DNA of 64,000 nucleotides from Gnetum montanum (taxonomy: Eukaryota > Streptophyta > Gnetopsida > Gnetales > Gnetaceae): positions 556,437 through 620,436 of the forward strand of contig MNCI01003605.1 in NCBI GenBank assembly GCA_015680685.1, given 5' to 3'. The position numbers were made by a program, and so were the translations under genes. Under the pieces are notes generated by a model, which was not told the DNA's origin, did not search any database, and saw nothing but the letters and a program-made list of their open reading frames with translations. Every line of letters starts with the position of its first letter. The stretch's first letter is position 1. This document shows positions 23,291 to 34,565 of the stretch, in pieces.

Positions 23291-23763
23291 CATATCCTAG
23301 GATCAATCCCTACGATTTTAGGATATGATCAAGTAAAAGCTATTAACCATGTTTCCACTACGTTCAACAACATCTTCTTCTGTTCTGGAGCAAGTTTTGC
23401 ATTGATTATAACTAGCTTCCCATTCTTCAAAAATACATATTTCATTATAGTCAGTAACATTTTTAGCTCAAGGGGCTCTTATTTGAATTTTTCATGAATT
23501 TTCAACTCTCCCAACTGAGTATCATCATTTGTATCATCAGAGAGTTGGTGATGAACTTGCTCAAGTTCATCCATGCCTATGACCTATGCACATGTCAAGC
23601 TCTCAATTGGTTCCATGTAAAGTATGTAGCTTTTTGAATCAACGGTCAGCCACTAGGTACCCTCCTATTTTTTGGCTACTATGTACAAACACCTTTGAAT
23701 TTCTACTTCTAGAACACATTGTTTGCATGCAACAAGAAATGCTTTCTTGATGGCCTAGAGTTT

Positions 23764-24170
23764 CTACATAAAATTACACTCTATATCATTGTATGTGATG
23801 CATGGAACTCTCTTCTTCTTGATCTTTTCAAATGCATTTTCTTTAGATATCTCCAAGGAAAGATTTCTAATGCCCATTCTTGCATTAACAGTGCTCAACC
23901 ATGTCCTTCCCATTATGATGGGAAAATCCCCTTTGCAGTTCTCCACTTTGATTACCAAGAAATTGTTAGGATAAGACCACCCACAGATAGTGGTCACAAT
24001 GTCTTCTACTAGTCCCAATGGAATAGTGATGGACTAGTCTACGAATTCTAATTAGATGTTTCTCTTCTTGAAAGGAGGCAAGTTCTAGGTAGTGTACATA
24101 TCATGAAAAATCAAATTAACACTAGAACCTGAATCAAGAAGAGCCTTACATGGTTCATTCCTAGTAATCT
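23764..24170 (-). pseudogene. Retropepsin of the minus-strand element
   Basis: This is the aspartic protease that cuts Gag-Pol. The active-site block ALLDSGSSVNLI at about 24115-24155 keeps the canonical DSG, the only copy in the window that does. Downstream, VEDIVTTICGWSYP, then IIMGRTWLSTVNA and IRNLSLEIS, are open at 23764-24018. Stops between the two parts disable it. Confidence 0.8.
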
Positions 24171-24506
24171 GTAAAAAAATTAGAGGACTTCCAAGATCAA
24201 CTAATTTCCTAGGAAGGTTTTATACATGGATCCAATTAAACACAATGTGAGTAAGCATTGTGATATGGATCTTTGGTAGAGTTTGGTTTGAAGGAGGCTC
24301 GAAGGAGTTTGATATGGAGAAAGAGGTAGAAGCATGGTTATCAACCATGAGTGTAGGTGAAGTCTTAGGTGGACTATGGGATTAGAAAAAAGATCTTTTC
24401 TTTGATTGGACATTTGACCCCTCTGATTGATGATGGGGTTGCAAATTAACCCTCAGAGGATTACATTATTACGGTTGAGTGGGCAGTTCACCCTACATTG
24501 GTGCAT
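24171..24506 (-). pseudogene. C-terminal gag segment left of the nested insertion
   Basis: Pro/Ser/Thr-rich gag tail sequence comparable to 50700-51045 of the element at 45-54 kb. It stops where the plus-strand LTR begins at 24507. The ORF 24201-24413 lies in this tail. Confidence 0.6.
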
Positions 24507-25355
24507 TGATAAATCGTGTTTTTTAATGCTCCAATATCGAAGTATGCAATATCATGGCCCAAGATGCAATATCGTATAGTTGATATCGCAGAGTTACTCC
24601 CAAGTCTATAAATGCAGTGCCCAGATGCATAATTGGAAGTAAGTTTTTGGTAGTCAAGTAGTGAAACTCTTACAGTTTGTTCATTTGAGAGTTAGAATAT
24701 TTTCAAAGTGCCTGTAGGAGGAGATCTAAGTGTGAACAAATCTTTATTCAAGCATTAATGTACCTAAGCACACCATTGTGTTGGCAACAAAGATGAACTC
24801 TTTGATCCATTCCTTGCATCACTTGAGACTTTCTTTCCTATACATTTATATTTCATGAAATTTAAATCAATGTTATTTATGTTGTAATTAATTTTGATCA
24901 ATCAAGAAAATCATTAAATTACAAAATCATGACCCTTTTGAGCATATGTGTAACGCTTGGTAGCTCAAAAACAATTAGTGTTCAACATCCCAACAGTGTT
25001 TGCACAAAGTTCAGGATGTGTTCGAGAAGTGGGAATGGTTACTTATGTTAGGCTAGATTAGACTATAGTTTACTTAGCAATTAATCACTCTTACTTTTAA
25101 TCACTCTTACCTTTATTCTTGTTCTAGATGAGTAATTCCATAAAAACACAAAATAATAAAAATCTTATGCCTCAGTCACACTTAACCATACAATTGCATT
25201 CCACAAGTGGAACTAAGAAGACAATGAATGAACAACATGCACACACTATTTAGCTCTAGTGTACTTAGTAATTATAGTTTGTGGAATTCGACCAAATCAC
25301 ATGTGAACATCTATGATTTGTATGGTTGGGTGTAGGAGTACCTTGCTACTCATCA
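24507..25355 (+). repeat. 5' LTR of the nested element
   Basis: It starts TGATAAATCG and ends GCTACTCATCA. U3 holds AATATCG- and GATATC-type motifs (24530-24595), then TCTATAAATGCA near 24604. It matches 33691-34565. Confidence 0.85.
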
Positions 25356-25376
25356 TTGGCACCATTACTGAGGACT
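25356..25376 (+). promoter_or_regulatory. Primer-binding site of the nested element
   Basis: TTGGCACCATTACTGAGGAC directly after the LTR is a worn version of the site at 10055. Confidence 0.7.
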
Positions 25377-25512
25377 ATAGTTCTTCGTGTGTTATCTAAA
25401 CCCAGTGAAACTTAGTAACCTCATTGTTCGAATCCTAAGAGTCAAATCCTATGAAAAAAAAAATTATTATCATTAAATTAAATCTCAACTACACACTATT
25501 TATTAACATAAA

Positions 25513-27970
25513 ATGTCTTCTTCTCATAGGAGCCCATCTCTACCTAGGGAAATTCAGGTACCTCAACAATACCAGGTGATATATGCTCATCCTAATGAGT
25601 ATGTACCAAACTTTACCTTCATCTTGCATCAAGATGAACTGGTGCAATGACATGATATGAAAGGCAGCATTGTGTTGCCACTTGACTAATTTATTCCAGC
25701 AATGCTCTAGCTAATGCTCACATGACACAGGCTTCAACATCTTCATGGAGAATACAAGATGTGAGATCCTGACTTAAGGGATTATCATCCCACTGAAGTG
25801 TAAAGATTAAGGGATTTGCAGTTAGAACACCAGCACAAGCTTGTAAAGGGTAAGGGGTCAAATATCTTTTCACCTCCACTTGGCCCAATTGATGAAGTCA
25901 ACCACTTCTTTAGTGATTCTTCTCTCTTTAACTTTTCTCAAGGAGACCTCAACCAAAATGTACAATCCACAATCCATAATCCAGGTTCTAGTCAAAATGG
26001 ATTCAATAACAAAAATAAATTTGGAGAAGCAAGTTAAGAAAATGGGGACAAAGAGATCATGATTTTGATCGTGGTTGCAAGCATCAAAGGAAGGGGATAG
26101 ATGTCAGCACGGAGCAAGTTCCCCTTCTTCTTCCCCTTCATCATCGCCATCTTCTTCTTCATCTAGTTTAGATTGTGATCATAGAAGAAATAACCATGAT
26201 GGAGGTGATCGATGGGACTAGAACAACAGAAGGGACCATCGGGACAATCCTAACCAAAGACATGGACAATCTAGAGAGGTTCATCATAAAGAAAGAAGGG
26301 CCAAGAGGGAACATCATAGGCACCACCATCATGGCCTTGATGAACCTCTACTTGCTACTCGAGGCATGTTGAATATTGTAGAGGCTATGAGGATTCCAAC
26401 AAGGCATGTGAAGGATAGTAGAATAAAGAGCTTGGATATGAACAACATCCCTTGGTTCGAGGGAGGATATGATGTTGATCCACAAAATCATCTTCAGGCC
26501 TTCCAGGATGCATGTGCTTTGCAAAATATTGAGAATGAATGGCAAAAGTTGAAATTATTTCCAAGGAAACTCATAAAAGAAGTAGAAAATTGGTATCAAT
26601 CCTTGGAACTAGAATCAATCAAGCGGTGGAGTATGATGTTGGAGTTATTCAATGACAAATATCAAACATACTCCCAAGTATCCAATCTAAGGAAACAAAT
26701 TAAAGGGTGGAAACAAGGGAATCATGAACCCTTGGATGATGCTATTGGCTGATACTACTCTGTGTTGCATAGATGTCCCAACCATGGATACTCTCAACTT
26801 GATTAGCTTCACCATAGATGGGTTGTGGTCTGAAACTAGGAAAACCCTTGGCATTTATGCCCAAGGGAGATTGATAAAGTTAAGTGCCTGTTGGATTCAA
26901 AAATTAATTGATCAGGTAACCAAGGAGGAGGGAGAGTTGAGAAAATGTGAAAGTGTAGAAGAATACAATAAAGACCCTTCTATTCAAAAGAAGGGGGTTA
27001 TATTTTGTGATAGTGAGGATGAATTCACTAGAGATGAGGTGGTTAATCAGAAAACCTTGCCATTTCAAAAATTATAATAAAAAATCATGGCTAAGGTTGA
27101 TCAATTATGGGACTCCATGGACAATAGGTTTCAATTTGTTTTAAAAATTACTGAAGAGTCCAAGGAGCAAAATTGTGAGCGTGAGCATAAGAGGTGTAAA
27201 GAGGCTAAACATGCCATATCTAAGGGTAAAGGTAAAATGGCTATGAATAGCGATTCAAATGATGATGGTGGGTGTGATGTCCACCAATATGAACATCCTA
27301 AGTGATGTTATCTAGTTGTGTCACATTTGCAGGAATCTAGGGTGTATGCCTTACATCCATGACTTGCACAAAGGTAAACACCCAAAATATTTCCTTATCC
27401 ACAAGGTAATCCTCAACAATTCCACCAACCCTAGCAATATTATCCAAGTGAAACTCCTTCGCAATCTTATGAATTGTACCAGTAGTGGTAGCAACCACAA
27501 TCATGGGCATTAGCACCTCCAAGATAATAGTATCCTTACCAACAACCAAATCCCTACAGTTACTATGGTCAGCAACCTTCATCTCCAAGGGACTCCTCTA
27601 GTCATGGTGTTGCTTACCAACCTAACCACTACCCTCCTGAAACATACCAATCACCCTATCCAAGGAGGGATGCCACCTTCTATCCTCATGCATGTCCTAT
27701 TGCTACACCTACTCCTCCACCTCCTACATAGCTATCACCTACTCTATCCATGTAGGGTGAATTGCCTACACAACCACAACAAAGGAATGCTATGAGGGTA
27801 GTTAATTTGCAAATGATTAACCCATCAAGTAGGTTGGAACCATAAACAAAGAAAAGATCCTTCTTCCAGCCTCGCAATCCACCAAAGCCCTCGAACACAT
27901 CGGTGGTTGGTAACCTTGCTCCTCCAACTTCCTCTTATTTCTCTATATCTGAGTCTCCTTCAAATCAAAA
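25513..27970 (+). pseudogene. gag of the nested element
   Basis: The ATG at 25513 opens MSSSHRSPSLPRE, then YAHPNEYVPNFTFILHQDE before a stop. Open pieces lie at 25816-26037, 26366-26752, 26724-27077 and 27087-27305. The central gag region (26366-26752) is the best in the window, with RIPTRHVKDS, then NNIPWFEGGYDVDP, ENEWQKLKLFPRKL and LRKQIKGWKQGNHEP, a capsid-type gag domain. A Lys-rich stretch and a Cys-poor remnant of the zinc motif (GGCDVHQYEHPK, which keeps one of the usual cysteines) end it. The Pro-rich tail runs to about 27970. Confidence 0.8.
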
Positions 27971-28039
27971 TCCTTCTTGAATCCATACTATAATGCTGAC
28001 ACATGATGTATCTAATTAGGTTTGAGCTGGTAACCTACC

Positions 28040-28500
28040 CAAAAAATTAGCTAATCTTGGGAGTCCCCTAGTTTACTTGCAAATTACTGGAAATGAGCCT
28101 TGTAAAGCTCTTCTTAACTCTAGTTATGATGTTAATTTGATCTCACATGAGATGTACACCATGTTGAACTTCCTCCCTTGAAGAAGAGCAACATCCAGCT
28201 GGAACTAGTGGACTAGTCCATCATTGTTCTATTGGGACTGGTTGAAGACATCGTCACCACCATTTGTAAGTAGTCATATCCCACTGATTTCCTAGTAATC
28301 AAAGTCAAGAACTACAAGGGGGATTTTCCAATTATTATGGGAAGGGCATGGCTAAGTACTATTAATGCCAAAATGGGCATTAGAGATCTTTCCTTGGAGA
28401 TATCAAAAGAAAATGAATTTGGAAAGATCGAGAAGAAGAGAGTTCCATGTATTGTGTATAACAATTCAAGGTGCCATTTTGTGTAGAAGTTATGGTTAGT
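28040..28500 (+). pseudogene. Retropepsin of the nested element
   Basis: The active-site block reads ALLNSSYDVNLIS near 28105-28145, so the catalytic Asp is changed to Asn. VEDIVTTI, then PTDFLVIKV, IIMGRAWLSTINA and IRDLSLEIS, follow at 28240-28410. Stops are present. Confidence 0.75.
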
Positions 28501-28739
28501 AAAGCAAACATCTATCTCTGCATGCAAGCAATGTACACCAGAAGTTGATATCCATAGATGTCTATATGCAATAGCAATAAAACAAGAGAGCACCCAGTGG
28601 CTGATAGCTGATTCTAGCAGTAGTACATTACGCATGGATCCTACTGAGGGCCTAATGTATGAATATGTTACAAGTATGGATGAACTCAAGTAAGTTCATC
28701 ACCAGCTCTCCAAAGGAGCAAATGATGAAGTCAATTGAG

Positions 28740-29600
28740 GTGAGCTAGAAATTCCTGAAAATTTTAAACAAGAGCCCCTTGAATTGAACACACTACCAGC
28801 TGGAATGGAGTACGTATTTTTGAAACATGGGAGGCTAGTTATATTAATGTCAAGCTTGATATAGAACAAAAGAAAAGGTTGATAAAAGTTGTGAAAATTG
28901 GTTAGCAGCCTTTACCTAGTCATATTCTAAACTTACTGAGATAGATCCAAAAATATGCCAACACCAAATATACACTAACCCTGCTGTCAAGCTGAAACAA
29001 CAACCACAGTGGTGTTTGAATCCCAAGTTAAAGTAGCTTGTCAAAGAGGAAATTGAACAACTTCTCAAAGTAGGATTCATCTACCCTATCATAAATAGTG
29101 AGTGGGTCAGTCCACTCATGATCATATGAAAGAAAGGAGACAATTGGTGGATGTGCATTAATTTCTAGCTTCTCAACATGGCAGCTTTCAAGGATTATTT
29201 TTCTTTGTCTTTTGTCAACCAAGTGTTGGACACCATTTTAGGGCATAGCTATTATAGCTTTCTGGATGGTTATAGTGGAAATAACCAAATTTGGATTACA
29301 TCAGAGGACCAGTCAAAGACAACTTTCACAAGTCCTTGGGGAACTTTTACTTACTGTTAGATGCCATTTGGTCTATGTAATGCCCTAGCCATGTTTCAAT
29401 GATTAATTCTAAGCATTTTCTACCAACAGATCAATAGCATGGTAGAAGTTTTTATGGATTATTTTTCTACCTATAAAGCTACATTCGAGCAAGTCCTAAA
29501 CTATCTTAAGCAAGCGTTAAAGAGATGTGTCGAGAAAAACCTCTAGCTCAATTAGCAAAAGAGCCATCTTATGGTCTAGAAAGGCATAGTCTTGGGGCAT
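28740..29600 (+). pseudogene. Reverse transcriptase of the nested element
   Basis: Recognisable blocks run in order: LLKVGFIYPIINSEWVSPL near 29065, then VDQVLDTI-like and GHSYYSFLDGYSGNNQI near 29220-29290, SEDQSKTTFTSPWGTFTY, FGLCNA, and VEVFMDYFSTY near 29445-29470. The catalytic FMDD has become FMDY, which removes the second Asp. Stops occur throughout. Confidence 0.8.
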
Positions 29601-29859
29601 CACATCTCAAAAGAAAGAATCAAGGTGGACCGTAAAAAAATAAGGGTCACCCAAGGAATAACCTATCAACTCAAAATAGCCAAAAACGTGTAGTCATTCC
29701 TTGGTCATACTGGCTACTATCAGCGCTTCATCGAGAATTTTTTCAAAATTAACAAGCCATTGGTAGAATTTACAAAGAAGGATGCATCATTCGTCTAGAC
29801 CTATGCATGTGAAGCAGCATTTCAACAATTAAAGAAAAATCTTGTTGAAACCCCTATTC

Positions 29860-30245
29860 TTCAAGCTCTAGATTGGTTTAGACCATTTCATGTGATGACT
29901 CATGCATCAAATTATGCTTTGGGGGTAGTGCTTATGTAGATGGATGATTAAAAATGTCCATATTACATTCACTATGCAAGCCAAAGCATTGTAGGTGCAC
30001 AACTAGCCTACACCATCACAGAAAAGGAGTTGATGGTAGTGGTGTTTGCCTTGGAGAGGTTCAAGCACTATGTGCTTAGCTACAAAGTATTTATGCACAC
30101 AGATCATAGTGCCATCAAATTTATAATGAATAAACCAACGGTGAACCTCTGTGTCATACAATGGCTCATGATTTTGTAGGAATTTGATCTCACGATGGTA
30201 GATCGTAAAGGTGTGGAGAATGTGGCCACAGATCACTTGTTGTGA
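29860..30245 (+). pseudogene. RNase H of the nested element
   Basis: Blocks seen are LQALDWF-RPFHVMTHASNYALG near 29865-29930, then GAQLAYTITEKELMVVVFALERF and YKVFMHTDHSAIK up to 30120, then the QEFDLTMVDRKGVENVATDHL end near 30180-30240. The catalytic-type Asp residues in THTDH and ATDHL are visible. Frame breaks occur before and after. Confidence 0.75.
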
Positions 30246-30399
30246 CTAAGATGGGATGACAAGGAGAAAGAGAGCCCTTTATCTGATCAATTCCCTAATG
30301 AATCTCTCCTTGCAAGTGCTATTAATGCATAAATGCCCAATGAACTAAAATGGTATGACACCATCTTTAGTTATCTACTCAAGTAAGAACTGTAGCAAG

Positions 30400-31560
30400 G
30401 GTTGGACACTAGAAAGAAACAACAATTTCTTCATCGGGTCAAGAATTTCATGGAGATTAATGAAAATGTTTACAAGGTTTATCCTAATGGCCTGGTACAT
30501 TGGTATGTCCTTAATATAAATCAACTACGTGTTCTTCAGGATGCTCATGAAGGTCCTTGTGGGGGCCATTATGCTGGGAGACACACGGCCATAAAAATAC
30601 TCATCGCAGGGTATTATTGGCCAACAATCTTTATGGATGCACACCAATTTGTCCACACTTGTGATTATTGCTAGAGGGATGATGGAATGACAGCTCAAAT
30701 GGAGGGGCCACAATATTGGATACCTCTCGAGCTGTTTTATATTTGAGGCATTAACTTTATGGGTCCCATTGCACCTTTGTCAAATGGAAAGGCATGTATA
30801 ATAGTTACAGTTGACTATTATACCAAGTGGGTAGAAGAAACTGCCATCACCGACTGTACATCCACCACTACTACTTGGTTTGTACAACAAAACATCATAA
30901 ATAGGTTTGGTATACCTTAGGAGTTAATTTCTAATAACAGAACTCATTTTACAAGTGCCACTTTCTAGAAGTTGATACAACGCTTGGGGGTTAAACATAA
31001 ACTCACAACACCATATCACCCCCAAGCCAATGGTCAAGCTAAGGTCACTAATCAAGAGATTACAAAAATCTTAATGCGTACCATTAGCAAATACCGAAGG
31101 GATTGGATCAATAAATTAAATGATTCCCTTTGGTCCTATTGATTTACATGGAAGCTTCCCATAGGTTATTCTCCCTATGAGCTTATGTATGGAAAACTAC
31201 CAACATTGCCCATCCAATCTAAGCTCCGTACACTCTCTACAACCTGTGATCTTGACCTAGATCTAAGTCTAGCATAGAAAGAACGATTAATCAACTTGCT
31301 AGATGAAAATCAGTTAATGACCTTGTCATCTAATGAAATGAATAAGGTATTTAACAAGAAACACTATGACCTCAAAATAAGAAAATTCAAATTTTAACCA
31401 GGAGACAAGATTCTCTATTGGAATCCTGCACATGTACCCCAACGAACCAAATTTCAAATATTGTGGAAAGGACCTTATATCATAGATGAAAATTTTCATA
31501 TAGGGCCATGATCCTCTATAAACTTGATAGTCCAAATAAGAAATAACTAGTCAACATTCC
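30400..31560 (+). pseudogene. Integrase of the nested element
   Basis: The zinc-binding part (open at 30402-30674) is intact: DAHEGPCGGHYAG with two His and HTCDYC with two Cys. The core keeps VTVDYYTKWVEE (first Asp). The second block reads ISNNRTHF in place of ISDNGTHF, and the third reads NGQAKVTN in place of NGQAEVTN, so two of the three catalytic acids are lost. Both changes fit single G-to-A substitutions. The C-terminal GDKILYWNPAHVPQRTKF block ends near 31470. Confidence 0.85.
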
Positions 31561-31599
31561 CCAAATAAAACCTTTCCATTAGCCCAAGCTATCCAACAG

Positions 31600-33690
31600 A
31601 CCAAACACCTCATCAAATGGACAACCACACTCAATCTTTTGGATCTCTCCCTTCCAACTTAGTCATGGGGGAGATGGACACCCATACTAACACCTTAGGG
31701 GGCTCCTTAGTTTTTTACCTTTTTATTTTACACATTTTTGGTTTTACAACTTTTTATTTTTATCTTCTTTATTTACATTATTGTTTTACATATTTGTGTT
31801 TTTAAGGTTATTTGTATTCTCTTAGTTTTTGTTTTACACCATCATTAATATATTCAATATTTATTATCTACTCTTTTACTTTCTTTTATGGTTATGTTTG
31901 CTTGTGTTTGATGTGTTTCTCTACTTTTTCTACTAATAAGGTTGTAGGTATAATGGTAATACACTACTCAATGGTGGTGTGCTTCATTTGTAATTTGATT
32001 GTTGTTGTCTGGTTTCTGGCTTTGAATGTCATCACTGATGAGTGGAACATGGTTTCTTTTCATGTAACAGGAAATGAGTCCACATCATCCACCCATCCAC
32101 ATACTCTACAATTTTTCTTATTTTGGAAGCATGTAATCTCTTCTTCATTAATGCAACTTAAATAATATGCTGATTTGTGTAGTTTCTAGAATTGGGAAGG
32201 AATCAAAGGTTTGGATAGGATGTGGCTTCAAAGGAATGTGGTATTCTTTGTGCTTTTCTATTTTCCTATGTGCAAGAGTGTTCTCGTAAGCTTCTCACTA
32301 TTCCACGTCATTTCATAATAGGAAGTCAAATAAGTTCTTGCATAGTGTGGTCCTCATCACACACAAAAACAATGAGGATTCAAAGCATACCCCTTAGACA
32401 AAATAAATGCAAAAATGCATGGGTCTTTACATGGTGTGGTTCCCATTCAAAAAAAATCATGGGAATTCAAAGCACACCCCTTAGACCAAATAAAAGGGCT
32501 ACAAGCACTGGTTATGAGACTTGTCTTGTCTCCTCTAACTAAGGTCCTTCACTTCCTACCTTCACTTCAATTTGGAATGGTGGTTGTGTTGTGGAAGCAT
32601 TCTTGTGTCTCAAGGGATGGACTAGCCTTAGAATGTCGATGTGAAGTCACTAAAAGTGGTTGGTTTTGATCTGAACTGAGGATGGATCCTACCAAGTCAT
32701 TTAATCACAAACTCCACAAGGGACTGTATGTGACCATAATTAGAAACTCCATTCCACTTTCTCTATCATCCATCTATGCTTTCCATGCCTCACCTCACTA
32801 CCAGTTTCATGTTTTAATTTGATGTTCTAGTTTGATGAGTTGGGTTTCTCAATTAGTTACTTTTTGGTTTTTGTACTTAACTTTCAATAACCATTAATCA
32901 TCCATGATGCCCATGGACTCCTTGGTTTGAAGTTATGTAAGGGCATAAAAAGCATGTTCCTTCTTTAGGGAGGACCCACTTGCATATCTTTTGGTTTGGT
33001 TAAGTTAAGTTCTTTACCCTTAGACATTATTATAATTAAATTCTTTTTATTTACCCTATCTATGGCATCCAATTGTACACACCTTCACAACTGTTTGTAA
33101 TGAACTCCTTTTTGTTGTTGTGAATACTCTCTTTCCCGTATTCCTTGTGTTAAGAATTTTCTAAATTGTATGGATCGCTTCTCTTACTTAATCCATTTGT
33201 CAATCTTTCCACTAATAACATCAAGCAATCAATCTATCACAATCACAACCCGACTAGATAAAATCACCGATGAGACAATGTATTAAACCATTATCTATTA
33301 CACTCTATATACTAATCCTTGGTTTTGTTATGATTGTAGTGGGAAGCGTGTACTGGAAGCGAGACTATCGTCACCAAGGAAGATGCAACTGTATCACTCG
33401 TAGGAGATTGTTCATGACCGTTGGATCTCTTTTACCTCTCCCTCATTCTTCTATTGCCAAGAGGGGTTGAATGTCCTTTGGATTTATTGGTGTTCTTTCC
33501 TATTATCATGAACACCCAATTTTGTACACAATTGTAATATTGTATGCTCGGGTACTTTTGTCTTTATCTATTTTCTCTATGTCACTCTGCATGTCAATCA
33601 AATAAGTCCACACCCTCTAATATATTTTGTAAAGGCCTTGTTCCTCTTCTTCTATACTTGAGGATGAGTTTTCATTCAGTCGTGGGAGTA
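31600..33690 (+). other. 3' non-coding block of the nested element
   Basis: About 2.1 kb lies between integrase and 3' LTR. It opens with GTCATGGGGGAGATGG at about 31664, then T-rich TTTTACACA repeats. GAAATGAGTCCACATCATCC near 32072, the AAAGCATACCCCTTAGAC segment near 32382 and its near copy at 32470 follow, and it ends with the polypurine-type GTCGTGGGAGTA at 33679-33690. The hydrophobic ORF 31812-32165 (117 aa) has no family resemblance I can name; it lies where Athila elements may carry an env-like ORF, but its composition follows the T-rich repeats, so I treat it as chance. Confidence 0.6.
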
Positions 33691-34565
33691 TGATAAATTA
33701 TGTTTTTCAATGCTCTAATATCAGGGTGGTTGCAATATCGGGTACACGATATTGGATATACGATATCATGGCCCAAGATGTGATATCATACATTTGATAT
33801 CACAAGGTTACTCCTGGGTCTATAAATACAGCGCCCAGGCACATAATTGGGAGTAAGTTTTTGGCAGTCAAGTAGTGAAACTCTTGCAATTTGTTCATTT
33901 GAGAGTTAGAATATTTTTCAATAGCCCACAGCAAGAGATCTAAGTGTGAACAGATCTTTATTCAAGCACTGATGTACCTAAGCACACCATTGTGTTGATA
34001 ATAAAGATGAATTCTTTAATCCATTCCTTGTAACACTTGAGACTTTCTTTCCTATGCATTTATATTTCATGCAATTTACATGAATGTTATTTATATAGTA
34101 ATTAATTTTGATCAATCAATCAAATCATTAAATTACACAAGCATGACCCCTTCGAGCATATGTGTAACACTTAGTAGCTCAGAAACAATTAGCGTTTGAC
34201 ATTCTAACAATGTTTGCATGAAGTTCAGGATGTATCCAAGAAGTGGGAATGGTTACTTGTGTTAGGCTAGATTAGACTATAGTTTATGTAGTAATTAATT
34301 GCTCTTACTTTTAATCACTCTTACTTTTATTCTTTTTCTAGTTGAGTAATTCCATAAAAACACAAAATAATAAAAATATTATGCCTCAGTCACACTTAAC
34401 CATACAATTGCATTCCACAAATAGGATTGGGAAGACAACGAATGAACAACACGCACACACTATTTAGCTCTAGTGTACTTAGTAATTATAATTTGCAAAA
34501 TTCGAATCGCATGTGAATGCCTGTAATTCTTATGGTTGGGTGTAGGGGTACCTTGCTGCTCATCA
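33691..34565 (+). repeat. 3' LTR of the nested element
   Basis: It starts TGATAAATTATG after GTGGGAGTA and ends GCTGCTCATCA. GATATC-rich U3 lies at 33720-33805, then TCTATAAATACA near 33820. It is followed directly by minus-strand gag of the host element. Confidence 0.85.

Larger units (their letters stand above)
24507..34565 (+). mobile_element. Nested plus-strand Ty3/gypsy element, full structure
   Basis: It is complete in layout: LTR 24507-25355, primer site 25356-25376, gag, protease, RT, RNase H, integrase, 3' block, polypurine tract and LTR 33691-34565. It sits inside the gag of the minus-strand element. No 5-bp duplication is seen (TGCAT before, TTACT after), and about 260 bases of host gag are missing compared with 51045-51310. 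Catalytic residues are lost in protease, RT and integrase, so it is an old, dead copy. Confidence 0.85.

Noticed and set aside
31812-32165. 117-codon hydrophobic frame after integrase, possible env-like protein
   Set aside because: The hydrophobicity follows from T-rich repeats, and the collinear blocks of the other elements do not keep the frame.
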